Source: Symbiodinium natans | Lineage: Eukaryota > Sar > Dinophyceae > Suessiales > Symbiodiniaceae | Direction: 5' to 3' | DNA: 64,000 nt | Assembly (NCBI GenBank): GCA_905221605.1 | Contig: CAJNDS010000399.1 | Coordinates: forward strand, 62,001 to 126,000 | Shown: positions 1 to 12,360 of the stretch, piece by piece | How the letters are laid out: each line of letters begins with the position of its first letter | Numbering within the stretch: the stretch's first letter is position 1 | Made by a program: the position numbers and the translations under genes | Notes under the pieces: model-generated | What the model was told of the DNA's origin: nothing | Databases searched by the model: none | What the model saw: the letters and a program-made list of their open reading frames with translations, nothing else

Positions 1-1439
1 ACTGGCACGGGCACAAGGTCCGTTAGCAGGCGTTGGTCAAAGGCGAAGCAGGCGGGCTTCGCTACATCTCATTCACGCGTCCGTGCAAGGTCTTCATGCC
101 AGATCCGCCTAGCAAAGATAAGCAAAGAAAGTGTAGTCACTAGTCACTTCAGAAGCAGAGGTCGTATATTAGCTTTGGGCATCAGTAGTGCGCTGCACAC
201 AAAACCTGTCTGCTGCCTCTCCGTCAACGAGAGAGCGGCACCATGCGCTGCATGGGGTGGCTCTGACACTAATGTGCCGTGGGCAGCAGAGTTCTGCTAC
301 AAAGGGTTGTTGAAAACGTTCAAATTACTAGCCTTGCCAGCTGGTACTCTAGTTCCACCAGCCAGCGTCCCTGGCCACAAGGCCGCACGACTAGCCGCCA
401 CTCTTCGACCAGAGAACATGCTTGACACAGTCCAGCAATGGAGACACATGGCAGCAAGGACTTAGCTTACACTTCTTAGTGTGAACATTTGATCACTCTT
501 TAGTGTCCAGGAAAGTGGTGTCGAAAGACGGTGCCCCAGCCTGCACGGAGAACTGTTACCAACGAAGGCTGACCTGGATTCCGAGCCGTAAACCTTCGTA
601 CCTTGACTCACATGTCTACGTTTGAATACAGCGATCACACAAGCTTCCTAGGTCACTTGGCAACCTTTCCAGGTTAGCAACGTAAACGAGTTATGTGAAC
701 CCTTGTTTCGGGAGTCTCACAGGCATCTTCTAGTCGAGATCTGCTAATCTTGCAAAGTTTGTGTCTGCCCTCCCGGTATCCTGTTACATCCTATTGTTTC
801 GACGGCTGTTTTTGGGCGTGAAGGCGGATGAGAGAGATGAGAGAGATGAGAGACATGAGAGAGATGCCAGTACAGCAGGGGCCGAACACAAAGTGTAGAT
901 TCAAAATCGGGGGCACAGCGGGGGAATGACTAAGTGTTCCCTTTACCATGAATAATTGTTGAGCCATGAACACCATGGCACGGGCATGACACACTGGACC
1001 TTCGGACGTGCGTGCCCTTCCAACCAGCTCCCGAAGTAAGCGTGTGTGAGAGAGAGAGAGAGAGAGTGAGGGAGAGAGCGTCACACTCAACTCCAACCGC
1101 ACTTCCTCCAACCGACACAGGGGGTCCCGAATACCGGGGCGGGCGCTGACGCCCGGGAGCTTGCCCCCATGCCCCCAAGAGAGAGAGAGAGAGTTTCGGG
1201 TCTCCTCAAGCCCAGCAGAAGAAGGAAGGAAGGAAGCGAATGGTGAAGAAGGATGGAAAGAGGGCTGAGTCTGCGGGGTTGAGCCGAGGATCAGGTGTTC
1301 GATGCCAAGCTGCAGACGTCATCCTGGAGGGGGGCTGAAGCGACTGCGACACTCAGTGCGACGGAAAGACATACCAGAAGCAGCATTGGGCCATAGTAAG
1401 CTACAGCAAGTTGCGCAGGCGCATTCTGACTTAGCCTGA
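1..1439. other. No gene recognised; purine-rich simple repeats
   Basis: I see no convincing exon here. The stretch holds a short GATGAGA-type tandem repeat near 825-866, a GA dinucleotide run near 1048-1080 and another near 1179-1192. The small open frames that cross these runs are a by-product of the low-complexity composition. Confidence 0.5.
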
Positions 1440-2490
1440 CTCAAGCTTAAGATGTCTAAGGAGATCCATCAGAGACCTGGACGAGGAGCTCTCGGTAGAT
1501 AAGGATCGTTTACGCCTCATGATCCAACAGGGCGCCGCTGCCCCAGCCGGTCTGATACTGGATTCCAGGCGACCATGATGATTGAGGCAAGCCTTTCAGC
1601 AGCCTTTCCTTGTGCAGGTTCACAAGTCCAAGAATGGTTTGAAGCTCACAGCGGCAGCCAAAGTTGTCTTCTGTGAAACTGCTGACTGCGGCCATCGGCA
1701 CTAACTGCAGCAAGAACTTCGCTGAGGTCAGGCATGTACAACCTGATATCGACAGAGAGACACTCTGGCGCAACCGCCGGGAAACCTTGGAAAAGGTTGA
1801 CACGCATGGCAAAAGGATTCAGCAGGACTGCGCCCGACCTTGAATGCTACTGACTGGTGGTGTGTGTTGCCAGTATACATGGCACATGCCCGAATGATCC
1901 GTCATGTTCCACGCTTGGCGCAGTCAGGCGCTTCAAGATTCCTCGCGGGCGCGGAAAGATCTTCAAAGCTGCGCACCTTGCTCGGATCATGGGGCCCCTG
2001 AGCTTCAAGCTGCTTTGCTACTTGTGCTCCTCGCCCTGAGGTTCAGCTGCTGAAGGAGACGATGACGGAAAAGCCCGACAAGATCAAAAAGAAGCCACGT
2101 GTGTCCTCCAAGGCTGCGATTGATGTTTCGGTTCTTTGCAATGAGAATTTTTTCTGGAGTGCAAAGCACGACAAGCGAGTCATCGTTGAGGAGCGTAAAC
2201 AGTCATGGTCGTCCGGCCGCCTCGAGACCATCAAGAAGAAGCTGGACTGCGGATGACTGCGGCAATTGCTCTGCCTTGGAAGTCGGGAAGTGCTCGAATG
2301 AACTCGATTTGTCAGGAGGAGTTCATCCGCACAGGCATGGTCAGTGACTGTGACTACGAGGCACAACGGCACCATGCCTGCAGCCCTCAACTATGCGGAT
2401 GTCAAGCATGAGTGTGTTGAGGAGGAGCAAGATGGAACCACTGATGCACGTGCGCCGCTCGTGACGACCAATGAACTTTAACCTTGATGT
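1440..2490 (+). pseudogene. Coding-like fragments in shifting frames, unassigned
   Basis: Several protein-like open stretches follow each other on the + strand in different frames: one around 1455-1580 rich in charged residues (contains SIRDLDEELSVDKDRLRL), one at about 1618-1705 after an AG acceptor, one at 1748-1842 (contains WRNRRETLEKVDTHGKR), a Lys-rich frame at 2062-2256 starting with ATG, and an acidic frame at about 2335-2480 (contains YADVKHECVEEEQDG). They could be exons of one gene or a decayed copy of a mobile element. I recognise no domain. The change of frame without clear splice sites between the last two favours decay. Confidence 0.25.
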
Positions 2491-3952
2491 TCGGGGCGGC
2501 TGTCCAAACTGTTTGGAGGTGTAAAACGGGTGCCGCCCTGATCCCAGCCCGAATCTATGTAACCACCTTTGGTATCTGTCGTCTGGGCTATCCAAACCGT
2601 AAAGCCTGAACGCCTTAAAGCTGTTCTGAAAACCACAGGCGGGTGGGTAGATCGAAACTGACAAAGAATGGCGCGTCATAGCGCGTCCAAGTGTTTCACC
2701 TTATCGCAGAAGCTCTCTGACCAGAGAACGCTCAGGCACTTTCATTGTGTCTGCCGTCTTCCGGGCGTGGTTTAAATTTATTCCCGTCTGCAGCCTTCAC
2801 ACTGTGAGGACTGCGGAGATTTTGGGCTCTCAAGCCAGAGAGAGCCAAGAGCCAGATCGGAGTTGTGATTTCTGAGTGCGGATGCGGGTCTGGCGGTTGT
2901 TTCTCCATACAGTGCATTGACGAGCCATTCGGCAGTCACAGCTTCCGCTCATGGATTATTTAGTCATGTCCACTCCAAAGGAGGGCGAAATCTGGCGACA
3001 AAATCGTAGCAACTGCCTGTTTTCTTGTGTCGAGCTGGCCCACGCAGCCTGCGCTGCCGTGCTGGGGGTCGAAGGTGCTCTGCTCGCACTCTGCTTGAAG
3101 CAAATCTGAAACATCCCTTCGTGATGTCTACAGTGTTGTAGATGCAGCACTGCATCACAGGTTGTGTACAAGCGTGATGCATGGATCGTTGTTGGCCATT
3201 GCAACGTAGCTTCGCATGCCATTACTTCTGAACAAAGGCATACTACACCATCAGTCGCCGCAATGGGCCGAAGTGAATTGGCAAAGTCTTCCATTATCAC
3301 GCTGGCCCTACTTGCCTGGGGCCCAGTAGAACGGGCAAATCGGAGAAGTGCACTCTCTCTCTCTCTCCCTCTCCGCAGCCCGCAGGCTGAGACTGAGATT
3401 TTTCTTTGCAAGCCTCGAACATACTGATTTCCCGAAGCAGTCGTGTCTAGTCAAGGCTGGCCCAACGCACACTGAAACCCTTGTCCTGAAGCTTGAACTG
3501 TTTTGGACCAGTTTTGGAGCTTCGCCACCTTCCGACCCATGTGGGCCACTCAGCCGCCTGAAGTGAAGGCTCTGGCATTTGTGGCGGTGGACAAGACAAC
3601 TGCTTGGTCGCTGGCTGCGCCCTCAGCCACCGATCTGAGGAGGAAACCCGCATATAAGCTTTCCTTCCACATCCAAGAGTAGTGCCGAGTAGCCGATACG
3701 CCGTTACGCACAACGAGATCAGGAATCTGCCAAAGCCCGCATTCAAGATGCGCAGCAGGAGGTCTCTAGCGCTACAGAAGACCTCACCAAGGAGCCCTGT
3801 TCTGTGCCCTGCTCTGCCATGCTGCGCCCTCCTCTCCCCTGCCCAGTTGCCCAGTCCCCTTCCTCCCTTCCTCGCAGCTTGGCCCGAAGCATTTTTAAGG
3901 ATATTCTGGAGCGCTTCAGGAGCCACTGACTCCTGAAAGCGCGGCGACCTGG
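2491..3952. other. No gene recognised
   Basis: Open frames of 110-160 codons exist on the minus strand (2956-3411, 3447-3926), but they carry no recognisable motif and overlap equally open + frames. A short CT run lies near 3351-3374. I would not annotate a gene here. Confidence 0.4.
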
Positions 3953-4153
3953 ATGAAGGCGGAAAAGTGCGTTCTGGGACTTGTCCTACTTGTCCTTGAG
4001 GCCCTTTCGACCTCTTTGGAAATTCCGCCAGGTGGTCGGGTCACAGCTTCTTCGCGGGGCAGCAGTGGTGGCATTGCCGGCGGGGGCCTTTGTCCTCCCA
4101 TCCACTCATGTAGACTGCAGTCCGACAAGGATTTGCCCCAATTGACGCATTGA
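3953..4153 (+). CDS. Short ORF with signal-peptide-like N-terminus
   Basis: The 66-codon frame starts with ATG and has Lys/Glu in the first five residues followed by a hydrophobic stretch (VLGLVLLVLEAL, about residues 7-18), which resembles a secretion signal. The rest is Gly/Ser-rich with two Cys. It may be a first exon: an AG and a possible splice site follow near 4119. No family is recognised. The next frame (4150-4884) is long but has no motif and ends in a poly-C tract, so I do not join the two. Confidence 0.2.
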   Translation: MKAEKCVLGLVLLVLEALSTSLEIPPGGRVTASSRGSSGGIAGGGLCPPIHSCRLQSDKDLPQLTH

Positions 4154-5325
4154 TGCCCGTTGAACCTCTTGCACGTCATACCTTCCAAGTGCAAGGCCCG
4201 AATGTCACTGCAGGCATCTTCAGCACCACCTGGCTTGTCTTGAAAAGAGATGTGGTAAGCCGTAGAGCATTTGCCGGCAATCATTTGCCAGGCCGCCCTT
4301 CTGCTTCCTTTGTCGACGGCATTGCTGCGTCATGCCCAAACGGCACCCAACACCACCATCTCGCAAGCGTGCATGGGCCTCAAGAGATGTGGTCCCACGC
4401 ATTTTTTCGTGAGGAAGTGGGGGGCTGTGGGTCCTTGCTGCCTGGCGCCTTTAGCCCCTCACCTGAGGCCAACTTCTGGAGGCTGTGCCACCTCGCATAT
4501 TGCAGCGTCATGCAGTGTCTCCAAAACTCAGAGCCCAGCTGGAAGGGGGTTTGCCTCACACCAGAGCTGCGCAGGTCCGCTTTCCATGTCCAGAAATGTT
4601 GCTGGTGGATTCTGACAGTGCCTGGTGGCCCAGCTGAGAGCACCACAAGGATTGGTCAGCGCTGTGGTGCGGTTGAGCCTCTCCTGGAAAGGTCGGGCTT
4701 CAGACGCTCCCACTGCTGCCTCCAACGCGACTTTGGGGTGTGTTCGTCAGCAGCCGGCACCTTAAATAGGGTAACATGTCTTGGGCTTTGGGCAGCCGGG
4801 CATAGGTTAGTGCCCCTGTCCTCCCCCCCCCCCCCCCGCCCCCCTCCAAAAAAAAACAGAAAACAAAGGAGCCTTGGTGGCTAAAGCCAGCCAACCTCAG
4901 CTCCTGGCGTTGCTGCTGCGGGAGGCCAAGGGGACTTCGATTTCAGCTTCATGTGCCTTCATGTGGTTCATGTGCCTTCATGCTCCTTCACTTCCACGAA
5001 GCCCAGTAGGAAAGACACCTGACATGGATGATAGCACTCGGATGCTATGTCTGAAGGCTTTGTGGCAGCCAAACGTCTGTTAGCGTGGATATTGTGAGAT
5101 GTTGATGAAACATGTACCAGGCGTCAGTTGCAAGGTGTTCTGGTTTTCTCCTTTTCTGTGCTTCTCCCAGGCTGTCCCGATCCTTTCTTGCTCGAATCTG
5201 GGGAGATCTGCAAATAGGTCCGAGGCCCCCAGTGGCTACTAGTAGCTCGCGCTATTCGGACCTCGTCGCACAGCTCTTTGTGCTGGATGGAGATGCGCTA
5301 TTCCAGCCTAGCTTAACGTGCGAAT
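4154..5325. other. No gene recognised; poly-C tract
   Basis: This is the stretch upstream of the metacaspase. It contains a C homopolymer-rich tract near 4822-4846 followed by A8, and a short repeat of TTCATGTG near 4946-4982. A 244-codon + frame (4150-4884) is open but lacks any recognisable motif and competes with an equally open overlapping frame. Confidence 0.4.
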
Positions 5326-8300
5326 ATGGGGCAGGCTGCATCAGACATCTGCTGTTTCCTGCGCCGGGCCCATGATACACAACAGCGAGTTGAGATGCGG
5401 TCCTTGGCAGCTCAGCCTGTCCCCTCAGCACCAGTGGCCACGGCGTACGTGGCTGCTCCACAGCCAGCTCAAGGATATGTGGCGTGCGCGGTCCCGCACC
5501 AGACTGTCCACGGAGTGGCGCAGGCGACGGCCGTCCCAACGGCAACAGCTACAACGGCGCCAGTGGCTATTGCACACACAGCCGCAGGATATGCGGACCA
5601 AGCTACCCCTGCAGTCGCGTATGCCACGCCAGTGACCACGGCGCACGTGGCTACGGCGTTGCCAGTTACTAGAGCTGCACAAGCTACACCGGTTCCGGCG
5701 TTTGGAGCCAGTCAAAACGCCCCATTTGTGGGTGAGACGGCCATCCCAGGCGAGTCCGGAATGCCGCAAACTGCATCTCAGGCACGAGTTGAGCTGCCGG
5801 GCAAGCGGAAGAGCTTGCTAGTTGGAATTAACTACTACGGAACGGATGCAGAACTCTCAGGGTGTGTTGCAGATGTGAGGAGGATGATGCCATTTTTGGA
5901 GGGGTTTGGCTTTCCCTCCAGCGAGCAATGCCAGATGGTATTGCTGGATTCACCTGGCTGGCCTCGCCACCGGCGGCCGACATTGGCAAACATGCGGAAT
6001 GCGATCAGATGGCTGACCCAGGATGTCCAGACAGGATTCCCCATTGCCTGCTTCAGACAAGCAGGGCATGACAGGGGTTGCATATTTGATCATATTACTG
6101 GGATCGAAATATGGCTTGGGCACTCGGATTGCGCCAATGCCTTTGTTGTGAATATTGATGTCGTATGACTATGTTCCTCTCCGATCTATCCGTGTAAGGC
6201 AGAGAGTTCCGCCCCAACAGTTGAAGGAGCTGACGCTGGTGTGAGATAGATGGATAGCCTGAGGTCAACGTTGGTCGCTGTGCAGCACTTTTGCGTCACA
6301 GTGGTGCTCGAACCGGCAGCAGACGGTTTGAAGCAGCATGATCTGTAGCTCTCTGAAGCAACGCAACCCAACCACCACAACCACCACAACCACCACAACC
6401 ACCACAACCACGCCACCACACCAATCACACCACATCAACCACGCCAACCGCCCCAACCACGCCACACCAAGCCACAGCAACAAGAGCAACAAGAGCAGCA
6501 AGAACAATGGAAGCCAGGAATCTGCAAGCGTGCACCCAAGCCTTCAAAACGGCCCCAACGCTCCGCCCAAAACAATTTAGCACAAGCTAAAACTTCAATC
6601 AACTTTGTAAGCCAAAGATTGGACACTGGAAGGTGTGAAACAATCGCACAACCCCGAAGAAAACGTCAGAGCAAATGCACACATCAAATGGGATAAGAAT
6701 AAACGGTAGAAAATGCTCGAACATGAATAAATTCACGTAAACTTTACACCAGATAGAGCTGAACTCGTGAAGGTCTCAAAATGAGCCAAGCACACAAAAC
6801 ACCGAAGTACGCATAGGATCATGCCAAGATATTCTTTCGATTCACCGTACCTAGGAAGTCACGATTTTTCGTGAGACGTCCTTCGTGCAAGAGGGCGTCG
6901 CCACTTGCGGGCAGGTTCAAGTCATTCTGCAAATGGCTTGCGTGCTTATAAACAGATGTCAGAGGGCAGTTGAGACCGTTCAGGGAAAGCCAGTTCGGCC
7001 TGACACCACAGGCAGGGGGATTTGTGGTAAATCGGGGCAACTGCAAGTACTGTGAGAGAGCGGTAAAGAGCAACTGCAGCAATGAACTTGGGAACAGGCC
7101 GAGCAGGACAGGAGCCCGAAATGACCCGGTTGTTCAGTTTTGGCAGCTGTGGGCACTTTTTTGAAAGTAAGACCTGAAACCAAGAACCCAACACTCACTC
7201 ACTCTTCAAGTGTTCCCAGACTTTTGCAACCATTTTCAAGGGCGGGAACAGCGCCGAGTAAACCGTAGGTTGAGGTGTTTCCGGACGAAAAACAATCGGA
7301 CAACTCCCCAAAGTGTGTGCCTTCATGTGCGCGTGATAGGAGCGCGAAAGACCGCGGTTGGGCTGTTTTCAGGAGCAAGAAAATGGGAGAGTCGTCTTTT
7401 GGGCATGGATCGCGCGCGGCCCTCAGATCATGCAGCAGAAATGAGGACCAAAATGTTAGCTTCAAGCAGCAAAGCCAAGCAAAGCAATCGCCAACCAACA
7501 ACATAACATCAGCAGCTGTAGTTTGCATCGGGATTGGCTTAGGGGGTGTGATGATGTCCACTTTGTCTCATCCCTAGCCAAAGCCCAGAACTCCAGACTT
7601 GGCGTTCGGGCATGGATGATGGGATTTTCGGAAATGGAGAATCCCCCCACCACCCTCCACCCCCCCCACCCCCCCCACCCCCCCCCCCCACCCCCCCCAC
7701 CCCCCCACACCCCCCCCACCCCCCCCCCACCCCACCCCCCCCCCCCCACCCACCCCCCCACCCCCCCCACCCCCCCCCTCCCCCCCCCACCCCCCCCACC
7801 CCCCCACCCCCCCACCCCCCCACCCCCCCCCCCCCCCAACCCCCCACACCCCCCACACCACCCCCCACCGTCGGGGGTGGGGGTGATGGTCTCACCCCAC
7901 CCCCCCCCCCCCCCCCCCCCACCCCACCCCATGCTCGGGCATGGAGGATGGGACCCAGAAGAAAGTTAACTGTAGACCCAAACAGTGCAAAACACAATTT
8001 GCTTCGACAAAGCCGCGAAACACTGCAAGTAACCATGCAGGCCAAGGGTTCGTCGCCCTGATGCGACTTGCCTTCCTCGGCAGGCATCGAGGGATCCGCT
8101 TGGCTACAACAAGCACCACCGCCGCCACCACAACCGCAATCACAACCACAAATATGAGAACACGAGCATTGACAAGGACAGCGACGACGGTGGCAGAAGA
8201 AGCAGCAGCAGCAGCGGCAGCAGCGACAGCGGCGGCGGCGGCAGCGGCAGCGGCACGGGCAGTAGCTGAAGGCTTCACAAACACAGGGCTGAAAGCTTCA

Positions 8301-9622
8301 CAAGCAACACGGTCAGGAGACGCGCTGTTCTTCCACTACTCGGGGCACGGAGGGCGCGAACCGTCAGCTAGCGGAGCAGATGGATACGTGGAGACCCTCT
8401 GCCCGGAGGAGCGCGCCCGTCTTGGATGCGGTGTCAGCCACGTCATGCTACATCCAATTGACTACTTCTGGCAGCTGATCTCAAGGCAAGAATGTCGCAC
8501 CTCATGTGGGTCCAGCGTGTGAGGATTACGATGATGAGGGCATGCTTCTGGACACCGAGCTCTTCGAGACGCTCGTGAGGCCCCTGCCAAGCGGCTGTCG
8601 TCTCACATGCCTCATGGACTGTTGCCACAGTGGTGGCGTACCGAGAGCTGCACTTTGACCAGTAGACACCAGTAGCTTATAGTAGGTCAGTAGGTTTGTA
8701 TCCTCATAATCCATGCTCTCTGCAGACGCCGAGGTACTGAACTTGCCGTACCTCTTTACGGGCACTGAGGCCAACCTGAAGCAAGCATTGGCGGGCAAAG
8801 CCGTGTCTCTGGCCCTCTCCAAGGACTGGCTGCGGGACATGCAGTCCTTTCGTCAAGGAAACCCGCTGGAACTGCTGGAAGATGCAACGACCATGGGGCT
8901 CGAGCTGTGGGGTCTCTACAAGCAACACCAAGCCTCAAAGGCCTCGAATGAGTTTGGGTTCGCCACCGACGAGGCCGGCAACGTCGGGATGTCTGTTGGC
9001 GAGGTGGTGGCCATCACTGGCTGTCGTTCTGACCAGACCAGTGCGGATGTGGGCAATGTCCAGGCGCAATTTCATGTTCAGCAGTCCCGGCGGGGGTCAG
9101 TGCTGATCGGACGCCGGCGGTCGTCTATCGGTGCTGCTGGGGGTGCACTGACCTCTGTCTTTATAGAGTCGCTACAGGACCCGCATAGCCTATATAAGCC
9201 CATGTAGTCTCACCAGCCTCCCTTGTAGACATCTCGCACTTCATGCACGCTTTGGCCATCCCGTCCCTCACTGCCAGGACCCATCAGCTGCTTCCTTCAC
9301 CTACTTGACTTTGCTCGAGAGGAGCCCTCGACTGCCACATAGTCTGCAGCTGAAGATAGACTGCTGGTCTGGTTTCAGAATTTCACACTCAACAGATTGC
9401 GGGTGGTTTGTGGGTGTCCCCTGCCCGGCTCTTCCAAGTTGAACCGTTTGTGGGCGGAGTGTTGGCGAAGGGGCTTGTCTTTAAGTCTCCCCCTCCAGCT
9501 TCCCTGGCAGGATCCGCGCTCGCCTGGAGAACGAAGACTTTGATCAGGTACCACAGCTTGCAACGTCTCTCCTCATCGAGCTACAGTACCTTGACTGCTT
9601 TCTAGGGGCCTTGGCTTGGTGA
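5326..9622 (+). CDS. Type I metacaspase, six exons
   Basis: Caspase-like cysteine peptidase (family C14, type I metacaspase, Arg/Lys-specific). Exons by phase and homology: 5326-6034, 8317-8408, 8524-8635, 8726-9177, 9278-9321, 9511-9622; together 506 codons plus stop. Residues 1-165 form an Ala/Pro/Thr-rich prodomain beginning MGQAASDICC, which could be N-myristoylated and palmitoylated (inference). The p20 core starts at KSLLVGINYYG; the catalytic His is His247 in HYSGHGG and the Cys is Cys301 in DCCHSG. The p10-like part carries ITGCRSDQTSADV, GALTSVFIESL and, in the last exon, FDQVPQL, as in plant and fungal relatives. Intron donors are GA, GA, GC, GA, GA, all ending in AG. Splice junctions are inferred from conserved joins such as QTGDALFF and CHSGDAEVLNLPY. 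Intron 1 (2.28 kb) is unusually repeat-rich. Confidence 0.93.
6368..6411. repeat. 9-bp tandem repeat CCACAACCA
   Basis: About five near-perfect copies of a 9-bp unit (CCACAACCA), lying inside metacaspase intron 1. The minus strand reads as a Trp/Leu-rich frame, which is a by-product. Confidence 0.9.
7642..7931. repeat. Almost pure C/A tract (poly-C with CACC steps)
   Basis: Nearly 300 bases consist of C runs broken by single A and rare T, interrupted once by a G-rich stretch at about 7869-7890. It lies in metacaspase intron 1. The complementary G-strand has many runs of four or more G and could form G-quadruplexes (inference). Pro-rich and Gly/Trp-rich open frames across it are artefacts of composition. 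Confidence 0.95.
8199..8258. repeat. GCA/GCG trinucleotide repeat
   Basis: An imperfect trinucleotide array (GCA, GCG, GAC). It lies upstream of metacaspase exon 2 and in the same open frame, encoding poly-Ala. The conserved join TGDALFF from exon 1 to 8317 argues that this stretch is intron rather than protein. Confidence 0.85.
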
Positions 9623-12360
9623 TTGGTGACCTTGGCCGAAGTTCACCGAAGAGCCTGAGGCAGCCGTTCTCCTTGACCACGATTTCCGTACCTGCCCAGC
9701 CCAGTGTTCGGGGTGAGCCAGCTGGAGCCGGCATGGATGGAGGCGGAGGTGCTCCCTTCTGAAAAAAATGCGCTTGCTTAAAGTTGAGCCATGAACCTGT
9801 GACTTAGTCGCTTGCCATTTCAACGTGTGATGTTGGAAGGATCTGCGCTGCTGACGAACTTCCTCGGTTCCATGGCAGCCGCACCTCAGGGAGCTGCAAT
9901 GCTGCTTGGCGCCGGTGCCCATGGTGCCCATGATGCCCGAGGCGTGGCCAGCAACACTTTTGAAACTGTACATCGTCCCGAAATGTTACCCTGCAGTGCG
10001 GCTGGACTGCTTGGCGGGTGGCAAAAAAATGTGTCAACCTTGTTCAGACTCGGACTGGAGATGCCCTGGCCAGGTGCCGGCGACGCTGGCGACGGGGCTG
10101 GAGGTCTGAGCGCGATGGGTGCAGTGGCGGAAGGTTTCGGAGCAGCACAGCTTCTCATGGCTGTGGGGAACGCAGGCCCTGAAGCCGGTTGAGCCCGGAT
10201 CCGTTGCACATAGCGTAGGCGTGGAAGAGAATAGGTTTCTGCAAAACCATGTTTGGAGGGCTTAGCCACCGCGACTCCATAGAGACGGACGGAGCAAGCT
10301 CAAGCTCAAGTGCGAGCGGGCCTGAGGAGGCTCGCTGCCTGTGCATTTCTCGTATCTGATCATGCACTACGATGCATACAAATACAGAATGACCTGCCCA
10401 GCACATGATTGTATCTGGGCAAAGGCAGAATCAGAGCGAAGCGATGAGATGGAGGAAGACGAAGAGGAGGAAGAAGAGGTGCAATTCGGCAGCCTCAACA
10501 CAACGGTAGGGATTCTGCGTTAACAAGAAGAGATCTCCAGCACTGCGCACGGTGAGACAGCAACAGCACATGCAATCTGTGACGAGGGCCGACTGGCTTC
10601 GGACCTGGAGGATGTTGCTGACGCAGTGCTGGATGCCTTGATTGATTGAGCACAGCTGACACAGGGTTGAACGCGCATGCGACCTGCTAGTTGCAGGGCC
10701 CCCCTGGCCAACCCTTGCGTAAAGAACCGTTGCGCGGCCAAAGCATAGCCGCCGAACTTGCAGCCCCATCGAGTGCAAGATGCACAGCGATGCGGGCGGC
10801 TTGCACTGTAGTGCTCCTCTGAGTCCGGGCCGCCTTTGGCATGTGGCCAGTGCCTCACTGGGCATTCGTTTACGTCTTGCAGCTTCTTATAAGTGCATGG
10901 CGCCTCAGGGTACTGCCAGCTTCGAAGTTGGCATCCAGTAGCTTGTCAACTGGGGCAGGTGGCACTTCTTCAGATGCGGGTCCCACCTCTCCCGCAACTT
11001 TGGGCGGTTCTCGCGGCGATCAAGGGCAAGGCCAAGACGAGGAGGCAGCTTCTGTACCTTGTTCATCGCATCTCATAGCAAGCTTCGGCGCCCATCCTCC
11101 GAAAATCACGTTCCTTCGCACAAAGAACCAGGGGAGTCTGGCGAAAGCCGCTGAGCTGCTAGCTGCTAGTTGCGACCACGCAGGGCTCCGACACATTCCA
11201 AGACGCACAGAACCTTCAGCCAGCTCCAGAGAGCTCGAATCCAGGTCGGCCCCTCGGGGCTCCTGAGTAGCTTCCGGATGATGCATCCTGTGGCTTTGCT
11301 ATGTCTTTGCTATGTTTCGCCCATTCTCGCCCTGCGAACAAACAAAGGAGCTTTGCCGAGTCCACCGTGGGCTGAGCGAAGTTCAAGCACGGCAGCCGCC
11401 TCGGGGTCTGCCATGGTCTGCTACAGCGCCGAGGAATTCCTTCACATGTGCTCACAAGACGTCGCAGCTGTGCTTGCAGCTTGAAACAGCTCAGAGCCAC
11501 CTTCCCAGGCATGACCAGCTGCCGTTGCCTCTCCAGGCTCCTGTGACAGAAGCTGCCAGACACCTGCTCCTGCCAGGAGCACTTTGGCTGTCCAAAGTTA
11601 ACTCTGTGTGTACATCATGTCATCGCTTGAGCTCTGCCCAACTCCCGTAGTACAAGTAGCATGCTACATTCCCCCGAGAAGCTGTGCTCCCTGCAGAGCA
11701 CACCCTGCAGCTTGTGCACTTCCGTTCTCTTCTGCTAGATACGCCATCAGGTCGTATTGGCAGCACAGGACCGCATATTCACTCTCTTCCACGTAAGCAC
11801 GCTGGCGCGCCGGCCGTGTGCTATCTTCAAGCCTGAAAGGGGTTTCTCTTGTGGCTGTTTGCGGATGCAGGGGTGGGAGGCGCTTCATATTTGTTGTTCG
11901 TCCGTTTGTCCTCGTGCGCCCGCAGAAGCATGAGCAGGCCGAAGACTCGTCGGAAGCGTTGTTTCTCTGTCGGCTGAATGTCTTGTGGCGGGGGGGGTGG
12001 GCAGGGAGGACCGGATGGGCTCTGAAAGCGTAGCATGGCATGGCATGGTAGAATCTCAGAAGGAAGCTCGAGACTGCGCAGACAGCGCAACACACAGCTA
12101 AAGATCAGATGTCACTAGGGGTCGTGGCTCACCAAGGTCCTCGGTGACTGTGTGAATGTGGTGGGCACTTATGCAGATCGTGGCGTCGTGGCCGCCGTGC
12201 AGGAGGCCTCCACCATCCTGCACTTGATTGCGTCCAAGTCATGAATTATGAGCCATATGAGCCGTAGTGTACGGCACGGGGTCGAGCTTTGATGGTGTCA
12301 TGGTGCTGTAGCTGGCACTTGCGTGGCCAGTCAGACATTTTTTTGCCAATGTCCGTCTTT
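9623..12360. other. No assigned gene; one Gly/Ala-rich ORF
   Basis: The + frame at 9830-10192 (ATG, 120 codons) is rich in Gly and Ala (contains GAGAHGAHDARGVASNTFETV) and reads like protein, but I recognise no family. A short acidic run (DEMEEDEEEEEEVQFG) is encoded near 10445-10490. Other open frames at 10841-11266 and 11312-11650 show no motif. Exons of unrecognised genes may be present. Confidence 0.3.

Noticed and set aside
4150-4884. 244-codon + ORF
   Set aside because: No motif; an overlapping frame is equally open, and the C-terminus is a poly-C/poly-A tract.
7462-8087. Long Gly/Trp- and Pro-rich ORFs on both strands
   Set aside because: They run through a near-pure C tract; composition alone keeps all frames open, and the region is metacaspase intron 1.
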